A DNA stretch of 64,000 nucleotides from Actinoplanes sp. KI2 (GTDB lineage Bacteria; Actinomycetota; Actinomycetes; Mycobacteriales; Micromonosporaceae). The stretch spans positions 1-64,000 of the forward strand of contig NZ_JAOSZE010000024.1 of the NCBI RefSeq assembly GCF_025630775.1. The letters are read 5' to 3'. The notes under the pieces are model-generated. The model did no database searches and was not told the origin of the DNA. It worked only from the letters and a program-made list of their open reading frames with translations. The position numbers were made by a program, and so were the translations under genes. Shown piece by piece: positions 57,063 to 64,000 of this stretch (the stretch's first letter is position 1; the number at the start of each line of letters is the position of its first letter).

Positions 57063-59126
57063 ATGAGACTTCTCGCCGTGCTCCTCACCGCCGGGTCGCT
57101 GGTCGCACCGGGCGCGCCCGGCGTCGATCAGCAGTATCTGCCGGCGGACAAGGCCGGCCTGGTCACCTCGCACTCGGCGACCAGCAGGGTCTGGGCCACC
57201 GTGCAGCGCGACGGCGGTCTCGGCGAGATCTTCTACCCGACGATCGACGCGCCGAGCGCCCGTGCCCTACGGTTCGTCGTCGCCGACCGGCACGGCCACG
57301 CCTGGCTCGCCTCGGGGGCCGCGACCGCCTTGGTGGACTCGCACAGCCTGCGATACCGGCAGACCTTCACCGGCACGGGTTGGCGGCTGACGGCCTCCTA
57401 CGTCACCGATCCGTCCCGGGACACCGTCCTCGCCGACCTGTCCCTCGACGGGAGCGGGTTCGACCTGTACGCCGTCTACGATCCGGCGCTGGGCAACTCC
57501 CGCGGGCACGACTCCGGGCGTACGGCCGGAAAGGTTTTGATCGCCACCGACGACGGCGTGGCCGGCGCGCTCGCCGCCTCTCCCCCGATCAAGGCCGCGT
57601 CCAGTGGCTTCGCCGGCGTCAGCGACGGACTCACCGACCTGCTCGCGGACGGCCGGATGGACTGGCGCTACTCGTCGGCCGGGCCCGGCAGCCTCGTGCA
57701 GACCGCCGCGCTCGCACCCCGGACGACCCTCGCGCTCGGCTTCGGCCCGGCCCCCGGCTCCGCGATCTCCGCGGCGGCCTCCTCCCTGCGGCGCGGCTTC
57801 CGCCAGGTTTCGAGGGATTTCGCGTACGGCTGGAACCGCTACCTCGCCGGTCTGCGCCCGCCACCGCCGTCCGTGCCCGATCCGGCCCTGTACCGGGTGT
57901 CCACGATGGTGCTCGCGGCCAGTGAGGACAAGAGCCACCCGGGCGCCTACGTGGCGGCCCCCGCGTCGCCGTGGGCCTTCGGCCGCGACGACCCGTCCGG
58001 CCCGTACCACCTGGTGTGGTCGCGCGACCTCTATCAGATCGCCACGGCGTTGCTGGCGGCCGGCGACCGGGCCGGCGCCTCCCGGGCGCTGGACTTCCTC
58101 CTCGGCAGGCAGCAGAAACCGGACGGCTCGTTCCCGCAGAACTCGCGGGTCGACGGCACGCCGGTCTGGGGCGGCCTGCAGCTGGACGAGGTCGCGCTGC
58201 CGATCGTGCTCGCCTACCAGCTGGGCCGCACCGACGCGGTCACCTGGGAGCACGTGCGGCGGGCCGCCGACTTCCTGGTGAGCTTCCAGCAGGACGGCCA
58301 CGCGGCGCCGTGGACGCCGCAGGAGCGCTGGGAGAACCAGTCCGGCTGGTCCCCCGCCACCATCGCCGCCGAGATCGCCGGGCTGGTCTGCGCCGCCTCG
58401 ATGGCCTCGTCGAACGGCGCCGACGGTTCGCACTACCTGGCCGTCGCCGACCGGTGGCGGGCGAACCTCAAGCGGTGGACGGTGACCAGCACCGGCCCGT
58501 ACTCGTCGAAGCCGTATTTCCTGCGTCTCACCAAGGACGGCAACCCGGACGCGGGCACCACCTACTCGATCGGCGACAGCGGACCGGCCGCCGTGGACCA
58601 GCGGGCGGTGGTCGACCCGAGCTTCCTGGAGCTGGTGCGCCTCGGCGTGCTGCCCGCCGATGACCCGGACGTGCGCACCACCGTGTCGGTGGTGGATGCG
58701 CGGCTGGGAGTGTCCACGCCGAACGGCTTCTTCTGGCACCGGGCCTCGTTCGACGGCTACGGCGAGAAGGCCGACGGCAGCCCGTGGGACTACGGCCTGC
58801 CCGACGGCTCGCTGATCACCCGCGGCCGGGCGTGGCCGCTGCTCAACGGCGAACGCGGCGAGTACCTGCTCGCCGCGGGCTCCCGCGCGGGCGCCGCCGG
58901 GCAACTGGCGACGATGACCCGCGCCGCCGGCCCCGGGGACATGCTGCCCGAGCAGGTGTGGGACCAGTACCCGCCGGCGACCGCGCCGGGCACGCCCACC
59001 ACCTCGGCCACTCCCCTGGCCTGGACGCACGCCCAGTACGTCCGGCTGGCCTGGGACCTGCAGGAGGGCCGGATCGCCGAGCAGCCGGCCGCGGTGGCCG
59101 CCCGCTACCTCACGGTCGGCCGCTGA
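57063..59126 (+). CDS. Secreted GH15 glucoamylase/glucodextranase-like enzyme
   Basis: 687 aa. A short signal peptide (MRLLAVLLTAGSL) precedes a beta-sandwich N-terminal domain (about 25-270) and an (alpha/alpha)6 barrel. Barrel motifs are YHLVWSRDLYQIAT, QERWENQSGWSPAT with the general acid Glu, and DMLPEQVWDQ with the second catalytic Glu. This matches bacterial GH15 glucoamylases/glucodextranases, which release glucose from alpha-glucan ends. It is not near other starch genes. The start is the ATG just after the palindromic promoter. Confidence 0.92.
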   Translation: MRLLAVLLTAGSLVAPGAPGVDQQYLPADKAGLVTSHSATSRVWATVQRDGGLGEIFYPTIDAPSARALRFVVADRHGHAWLASGAATALVDSHSLRYRQTFTGTGWRLTASYVTDPSRDTVLADLSLDGSGFDLYAVYDPALGNSRGHDSGRTAGKVLIATDDGVAGALAASPPIKAASSGFAGVSDGLTDLLADGRMDWRYSSAGPGSLVQTAALAPRTTLALGFGPAPGSAISAAASSLRRGFRQVSRDFAYGWNRYLAGLRPPPPSVPDPALYRVSTMVLAASEDKSHPGAYVAAPASPWAFGRDDPSGPYHLVWSRDLYQIATALLAAGDRAGASRALDFLLGRQQKPDGSFPQNSRVDGTPVWGGLQLDEVALPIVLAYQLGRTDAVTWEHVRRAADFLVSFQQDGHAAPWTPQERWENQSGWSPATIAAEIAGLVCAASMASSNGADGSHYLAVADRWRANLKRWTVTSTGPYSSKPYFLRLTKDGNPDAGTTYSIGDSGPAAVDQRAVVDPSFLELVRLGVLPADDPDVRTTVSVVDARLGVSTPNGFFWHRASFDGYGEKADGSPWDYGLPDGSLITRGRAWPLLNGERGEYLLAAGSRAGAAGQLATMTRAAGPGDMLPEQVWDQYPPATAPGTPTTSATPLAWTHAQYVRLAWDLQEGRIAEQPAAVAARYLTVGR

Positions 59127-59151
59127 CGCACGGCCGGCTGGGCGGTGGGGA

Positions 59152-60015
59152 TCACCAGCCGAGGCGGCGCCGGCCGTCCTTGAGGACGGTGACGATGGCC
59201 CGGCCGCAGCCGGCCGAGGACTCCGTGGAGCGGGCGGTGATGAACGGGAAGTCGACGACCACCGACTCGGGGCGCCCGAAGTTCCCGATGAACTCACCCT
59301 CCGGGCCGACCGCGTCGCGCAGGACGAACTCCAGCGGGTAGAACGGCGGGCCGAAGTTGATGTGTCCGTCGCCGAAGCCGGTGGTCGAGCCGTCCATCGC
59401 GTGCGGCCCCGCGAACTCGGTGCCGTCGAGCAGGTCGTAGAGGAACGGGTGGCCGGTGACCCGCTTGCCGCGGATGATGCTGGTGCGGCGCTGCGGGTCG
59501 CGGGCGAAGGCCAGCGCGGCGACGCCGTAGCCGAGGGCGGCGACCGGCTTGTCCAGCCGGATGAAGCCGAGGATCAGCTCGTGCAGGCGCTGGTTGTTGG
59601 CCAGGTCGACCGTCGCGCCGGTGCCGCCCACGACGCAGAGCGCGTCGTAGCCGGGCAGGTCCCGGGTGACGACCCGCTCGACCGCCTCGTAGTAGGCCTC
59701 CAGGTCGCGCAGGTAGGTCGGCGAGCTCGGGTACGGCCGGGCCGGCACCCAGCCGGTCAGGTTGCGGGGCTTGTCGAGACGACGCGAGGCGGCCAGGTCG
59801 GTTGTCTTCTTCGCCATGGTCCGCGTGGTCACCGTCTTGCCCTGTGCCGGTTCGACGTAGTCGGACGCCATGCTCGCCGCCTGGGGCGTCGGCCGGGCGC
59901 CGGTGGCGGTGAGGAACTCGACCTCGAACCCGGCCTTCTCGCACGCCTCGAGCGGGCCGATCAGCTCCTCGCCCCAGTAGCCCCATTCCGAGACGGCGAT
60001 CAGTACCTTGGTCAT
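59152..60015 (-). CDS. DJ-1/PfpI-superfamily protein lacking the catalytic cysteine
   Basis: 287 aa. The fold is recognisable from MTKVLIAVSEWGYWGEELIGP, YDALCVVGGTGATVDL and GRPESVVVDFPFITARS, as in the Hsp31-like branch. At the nucleophile elbow, where members read a Cys-His-Gly pattern, this protein has ALGYGVAALAFA: the Cys and His are replaced. It is therefore unlikely to act as a Cys-dependent protease or glyoxalase, and may bind a ligand instead. The ATG start follows a GGGGGA-like site. Confidence 0.85.
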   Translation of the reverse strand: MTKVLIAVSEWGYWGEELIGPLEACEKAGFEVEFLTATGARPTPQAASMASDYVEPAQGKTVTTRTMAKKTTDLAASRRLDKPRNLTGWVPARPYPSSPTYLRDLEAYYEAVERVVTRDLPGYDALCVVGGTGATVDLANNQRLHELILGFIRLDKPVAALGYGVAALAFARDPQRRTSIIRGKRVTGHPFLYDLLDGTEFAGPHAMDGSTTGFGDGHINFGPPFYPLEFVLRDAVGPEGEFIGNFGRPESVVVDFPFITARSTESSAGCGRAIVTVLKDGRRRLGW

Positions 60016-60144
60016 GCTGTCCCCCGAGGATCGGCGGGTGATTCGGGCGCCGCGGCCCAGCCTAGGGGCGTGACTCGGGTCGCGTACCGACTTTGGCGCA
60101 GTTGCCGGGACCGGATCGGTCCCGGCTCCGCGACCGGCGAGGCG

Positions 60145-61818
60145 TCAGTAGTGGTAGTGGCCGATGGACGACTGCAGCTCGGCACCCATCCGGGCCAGCT
60201 CGGCGGTCGCGCGCTTGGCCTCGCCGATGCCCTCCGCGACGCCCAGGGCGGCCTCGGACACCCCGGCGAGGTTGGCGGCGATCTGCCCCGATCCGGTGGC
60301 GGCCTGCGACACGCTGCGGTTGATCTCGTTGGTGGTCGCGGTCTGCTCCTCGACCGCGCTAGCGATGATCGTCTGGTACTCGTTGATCTTGTCGATGACG
60401 TGGGTGATCTCCGCGATCGCGTCGACCGCGCCCTTGCTGTCGTCCTGGATCGCGGTGACCCGGCGGGAGATGTCCTCGGTGGCCCGGGCGGTCTCCTGGG
60501 CCAGGTCCTTGACCTCGCTGGCGACCACGGCGAAGCCCTTGCCGGCGTCACCCGCGCGGGCCGCCTCGATGGTGGCGTTCAGGGCCAGCAGGTTGGTCTG
60601 CTCCGCGATCGCGGTGATCACCTTGATCACGTTGCCGATCTCCAGCGACGACTCGCCGAGCTTGAGAACGGTCTGGTTGGTCGACTCGGCCAGCTGGACG
60701 GCGGTGGTGGCGACCTGCGCGGCGTCGTTGGCGTTCTCGGCGATCTCGCGGATCGACATGCCCATCTGCTCGGACGCCGCGGCGACGCTCTGCACGTGAC
60801 CGGCGACCTCGTCGGCCGCGGCGTTCACCACGCCGACCTGCTCGCTGGCCTGGTCAGCGTTGCCGGCCACCAGCTCACCGGACTCGGACAGCTCCTGGGA
60901 CGCGGACGCCACCGCGTCGACGCTGCCGGCCACCGCGCGCACCAGCGCGAGTTTGCTCTCCAGCTCCTCGTTGAGCGTCTCGGCCAGCGTGGACAGTTCC
61001 CGGGTGCCGGCCGGGACGAGCCGGAACGTCAGGTCGTCGGCGTCCCGGGCGTGCAGCGCGTCGGTGTACCGGACGATGACCCGGCCGACCTTCACCTGAA
61101 GCAGGAAGAGCACCGCGCCGATGGCCAGCGGCAAGGCGACGGCCAGCGCGATCAGCAGCGCGATCGAGGTGCCCGTCTGGTCGGTGGCGTCCGCCACGGC
61201 CTGCGCCGATCGGTCGGTGAGCTGCTTCTGGAACTTCTCGATCGGCGCGCTGATCACCGCCTTGTCGGCGGCGTAGGTGTCGTCGAACATGATCGTCCGG
61301 GCGACCTCGCGCTTGCGGAACGGGCTCAGCGCCTCGTCCGAGCCGGAGAGCGCGAAACCGGCGATGTCCGACGGCATCTCGGCCTCGGACGTCCCGACGG
61401 CCTCCAGGATCAGGCGCTGCGAGCGGGACTCGGTCTTGACCAGGGCGTCCGACTTGGCCTTGGCCTCGTCGATGAGGGCGAGCTCGTCGGCGGTGGCACC
61501 GAGCTCCTTGAGCTGAGCGAGCACCTTGTCCCGGGTCTTGGTGACCGTGATCTCGTTCCAGTAGTTGGTGAGATGCTGCCGGTCGCCGGTAGCCGCGTAC
61601 AGGCGGCCCTCGTTGGTGAGGTAGTCGGAGGCGGCCTGCAACTGCATGCCGAGCGCCTTGAACGCGGCCTGGCGCTCGAACGCGGTCTTCTCCGCCTTGA
61701 TCGCCGTACTGACCAGCGACACGCAGAGCACGAGCAACCCGGTGAACAGGACAAGCGTGCCGATAGCGGCCTTGGTGATGGTCGATTGCCGCAGACTCCG
61801 GCGTGGCCGTACAGACAT
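60145..61818 (-). CDS. Methyl-accepting chemotaxis protein
   Basis: 557 aa. TM1 (about 16-38) and TM2 (about 213-235) enclose an extracellular four-helix-bundle-type sensor domain. HAMP follows, then a long signalling coiled coil with the hairpin tip IAEQTNLLALNATIEAARAGDAGKGFAVVA. The ATG at 61818 has GAGGGGGA about 7 nt upstream; a start at 61884 would add 22 residues. Flagellate, spore-swimming actinomycetes such as Actinoplanes encode several of these; no che genes are adjacent. Confidence 0.95.
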   Translation of the reverse strand: MSVRPRRSLRQSTITKAAIGTLVLFTGLLVLCVSLVSTAIKAEKTAFERQAAFKALGMQLQAASDYLTNEGRLYAATGDRQHLTNYWNEITVTKTRDKVLAQLKELGATADELALIDEAKAKSDALVKTESRSQRLILEAVGTSEAEMPSDIAGFALSGSDEALSPFRKREVARTIMFDDTYAADKAVISAPIEKFQKQLTDRSAQAVADATDQTGTSIALLIALAVALPLAIGAVLFLLQVKVGRVIVRYTDALHARDADDLTFRLVPAGTRELSTLAETLNEELESKLALVRAVAGSVDAVASASQELSESGELVAGNADQASEQVGVVNAAADEVAGHVQSVAAASEQMGMSIREIAENANDAAQVATTAVQLAESTNQTVLKLGESSLEIGNVIKVITAIAEQTNLLALNATIEAARAGDAGKGFAVVASEVKDLAQETARATEDISRRVTAIQDDSKGAVDAIAEITHVIDKINEYQTIIASAVEEQTATTNEINRSVSQAATGSGQIAANLAGVSEAALGVAEGIGEAKRATAELARMGAELQSSIGHYHY

Positions 61819-61941
61819 CGGATCGTCCCCCTCGATCGGTTCACCCGCCGGCTTCGGCGGTTGCCATGCATTCGGCCGCGGCACGATCCGCTTACAGGGG
61901 TTTTCCTGACGGAATGTCGCTGTGCGCTCTACGCAGCGTGA

Positions 61942-62937
61942 CTACTCGGGAGTAGTCCCACATTCCGGACCGTCCAGCAGGGCTTGGCCGAGGGCGGTGG
62001 TCAGGTAGAGCACCCGCCGGCCGCTGCGCACGCGGGCGACCAGGCCGGTCTCCCGCAGGATCCGCAGGTGCTGCGCGACCGCGCTGGGCGTGACGCCGAG
62101 CGAGCGGGCCAGGTCGGCGCCGGTGGCCGGGGAACGCAGCGCCTCCAGGAGGTCGGCGCGGGCCCGGCCGAGCAGCCGCACGAGGGCGCGGCCCGGCGGC
62201 CGGGCGCCGGCCGTCCACAGGGCGCCGACGCCGCGTGCCTGGTAGCGGACCGTGGTGCGGGTCGAGGTCGAGGCGCGGATCCGCACATATGCGGGGCCGA
62301 GCGCGCACGGCATCAGCACCAGACCGCCGGGGGCCGGGCGGATCACCCGGTCGGCCGGGCGGCCGGCGAGGGTGAGGCGGCCGTCGCGCCAGCGCAGGTC
62401 CGGGTGCAGGCCGGCGAAGAGCCGGTCGGCGCCGCCCGCGGCCAGCTGGGCGGCCCGATGGGCCACGTCGGCGTCGAGCAGGGCGCGGATCCTCGGCCAG
62501 TGCGGGGCGATCAGCCGGTCGTACGCGGTCCGCAACTCGGCCGTGATCGCCCGCAGACCGGCCGCCGGGCGCGCCGCCAGTCCGGCCGCTGCCGGGGGCG
62601 GGTCGTCGCCGAAGACCCGGGTCAGGCCGGCGCGGACCTGCCGGGCGGAGGTGCGGCGCAGCGCGGCGAGGTCGTCGTCGATGGTGGTGGCGAAGCCGTC
62701 CGGGGCCGGCAGCAGGAACTCGGGCCACGTCGGCCGGTCGTTGACCAGCAGCGGCCAGGCCGCAGGCAGGCTCAGCGTGGCCGCCTCGGCTCTCGCCCAG
62801 CGCAGCCAGCGCAGGTGGGGCTCGGTCGCGCCCTGCCCGCCGAGCAGTTGCAGGCCGGCGATGGTCTCGGCGAGCGGCGACACCGCGAACCGGGTGCCGG
62901 CCAGCTCGGTGACATCGAGGTCGACCATCAGAGCCAC
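61942..62937 (-). CDS. ArsR-like winged-helix regulator with an N-terminal DUF5937-type domain
   Basis: 331 aa. The N-terminal part begins DVTELAGTRFAVSPLAET, a pattern of actinobacterial regulators with a DUF5937-type domain. The C-terminal winged helix reads ADLLEALRSPATGADLARSL and GVTPSAVAQHLRILRETGLV. The GTG at 62937 is taken as the start because a CATACT -10-like hexamer lies 6 nt upstream (leaderless); the ATG at 62928 is close behind. It is divergent from the MFS exporter across 66 bp and probably represses it. Confidence 0.85.
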   Translation of the reverse strand: MALMVDLDVTELAGTRFAVSPLAETIAGLQLLGGQGATEPHLRWLRWARAEAATLSLPAAWPLLVNDRPTWPEFLLPAPDGFATTIDDDLAALRRTSARQVRAGLTRVFGDDPPPAAAGLAARPAAGLRAITAELRTAYDRLIAPHWPRIRALLDADVAHRAAQLAAGGADRLFAGLHPDLRWRDGRLTLAGRPADRVIRPAPGGLVLMPCALGPAYVRIRASTSTRTTVRYQARGVGALWTAGARPPGRALVRLLGRARADLLEALRSPATGADLARSLGVTPSAVAQHLRILRETGLVARVRSGRRVLYLTTALGQALLDGPECGTTPE

Positions 62938-63003
62938 GAGCCGAGTATGTAGTGCCGTCCTAAATGGTGTCCACGGGCGTCCCCGGGCCTGAGGCTTGCC
63001 GCC

Positions 63004-64000
63004 GTGACCCGACTTCCCGCCGCTTATCGGCGTCTGCAAGCGGCCGCGATCGTGGACAACGTCGGCGACGGCGCGGCCGCGGCGGCCGTCCCGCTGCTCG
63101 CCGTGGCGCTGACCCGCGACCCGCGGCTGGTCGGGCTGGTCTCCGCGGCCACCACGGTGCCGTGGGTGCTGCTGTCGCTGCCGGCCGGGGCGCTGGTCGA
63201 CCGGCACGACCGGGCCGCTCTGATGTGGCGGGCGCAGGCGGCGCAGGCGGTCGCGGCCGGCCTGCTCGCGGTCGCGGTCGCTCTCGGCGCGGCGAGCATC
63301 CCGCTGCTGGCCGTCGCCGCGTTCGTGCTGGGCGCCGGCGAGGTGGTCTTCGGCAACGCCGCCCTGGCGATCCTGCCCGGCCTGGTGCCCGCGGCGGACC
63401 TGCACCGCGCGAACGGGCGGCAGTTCGCGGCCACCACCACGGCGCGCACGTTCGCCGGTCCGCCGGTCGGCAGCCTGCTGTTCGCGGTGGCCGCCGCGCT
63501 GCCGTTCGGGCTGGACGCGCTCTCGTTCGCCGGGTCCGCCGCGCTGCTGGCCGGGCTGCCGCGCGGCGCACCGGCGGCGCCGGGCGCCCCGCTGGGCCGA
63601 GCCGTCGTCGAAGGTCTGCGCTGGCTGGGCCGGCATCCTTTGCTGCGTACGCTGGCCGCCCTGCTCGCGGTGAACCTGTTCTGCTTCCAGCTCGCCAACG
63701 TGACCCTCGTGCTGCTCGCGACGCGGGAACTGCACCTCGGCGCCCGGGCCTTCGGGCTGCTGCCGGCCGCGAGCGCGGTCGGCGGCGTGGCGGGCGGGCT
63801 GGCCGGCCACCGGGTCGCCGCCCGCCTCGGGACGCTGCCGACGGTGCTGGTCGCCCTCGCGGGGCCGATCCCGGCATACCTGGCGGCCGGGGCCGTGCTC
63901 CACCCGTACGCAATCATGGTCCTGCTTTTGATCATCAGCTTCTTCGCATCGATGTGGAGCGTCGCCACGGTCAGCCTGCGGCAGACCGTCGTGCCGGCCG
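63004..64000 (+). CDS. MFS exporter (EntS/MFS_3-like), 3' end cut by window
   Basis: 332 residues are visible from the GTG at 63004 and the frame is open to the window end. About nine hydrophobic segments are seen. The loop after TM2 reads LPAGALVDRHDRAALMW, the motif-A position of the MFS_3 group that exports siderophores, macrolides or other drugs. It is divergent from the DUF5937/ArsR-type regulator, a common pair in which the regulator senses the exported compound. Confidence 0.88.
   Translation, partial: MTRLPAAYRRLQAAAIVDNVGDGAAAAAVPLLAVALTRDPRLVGLVSAATTVPWVLLSLPAGALVDRHDRAALMWRAQAAQAVAAGLLAVAVALGAASIPLLAVAAFVLGAGEVVFGNAALAILPGLVPAADLHRANGRQFAATTTARTFAGPPVGSLLFAVAAALPFGLDALSFAGSAALLAGLPRGAPAAPGAPLGRAVVEGLRWLGRHPLLRTLAALLAVNLFCFQLANVTLVLLATRELHLGARAFGLLPAASAVGGVAGGLAGHRVAARLGTLPTVLVALAGPIPAYLAAGAVLHPYAIMVLLLIISFFASMWSVATVSLRQTVVPA

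Noticed and set aside
1..64000. tRNA genes, insertion sequences, prophage or integrative-element ends
   Set aside because: I looked for cloverleaf-like segments, transposase motifs and phage proteins and found none I could support.

Overview
The window is about 73% G+C by eye. It has dense, often overlapping genes, frequent GTG/TTG starts, several probable leaderless promoters and a CebR-type cellulose regulon. This points to a filamentous actinomycete, most likely Micromonosporaceae (Actinoplanes-like); the genus is inference from gene style, not a database match. No tRNA, rRNA, CRISPR array, transposase or phage gene was seen.

Layout. 1-3.96 kb: a ChrB-like protein cut by the window edge, divergent from an OmpR-type two-component pair, then a phytanoyl-CoA-dioxygenase-family protein. 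3.96-4.72 kb: non-coding minisatellite DNA. 4.7-14.3 kb: a pyrimidine/hydantoin-type catabolic and uptake locus. A class III aminotransferase and a MocR regulator face a seven-gene operon encoding beta-ureidopropionase, dihydropyrimidinase, an LLM flavin/F420 enzyme, and an ABC importer with two permeases, an ATPase and a lipoprotein. 14.3-28.4 kb: mostly signalling and housekeeping genes, including a GGDEF-EAL protein, a SAM methyltransferase, a PAS hybrid kinase, a DivIVA-like coiled-coil protein, a SpoIIE phosphatase/anti-sigma/STAS partner-switch module and a Ser/Thr kinase. 28.4-33.4 kb: a CebR-like LacI regulator, a perfect CebR box, a GH3 beta-glucosidase and a GH5-CBM2 cellulase. 33.5-43.3 kb: secreted protein, lipase, MFS transporter, quinone reductase with divergent AraC regulator, LolA-like/ABC exporter operon and a secreted zinc metallopeptidase.

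43.5-54.1 kb is the most unusual region. A two-TM membrane protein, a small coiled-coil protein and a von Willebrand A (vWA) protein are followed, after one inverted gene, by a tightly overlapping operon. That operon encodes a TerY-like vWA protein, a PP2C phosphatase, a divergent Ser/Thr kinase, a zinc-ribbon/helical-repeat protein, a J-domain-like protein without HPD, and a lidless Hsp70. It resembles a TerY-P phosphorylation triad joined to a private chaperone pair. 54.1-64 kb: Lrp regulator with alanine dehydrogenase, aldo/keto reductase, GH15 glucoamylase-like protein, DJ-1-like protein lacking its cysteine, chemoreceptor, HTH regulator, and an MFS exporter cut by the window end.

A second theme is tandem duplication. 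At least ten short direct-repeat arrays (18-67 bp) lie in this 64 kb. Several sit across stop codons or in gene 3' ends, and others are in frame within loops or tails of proteins.
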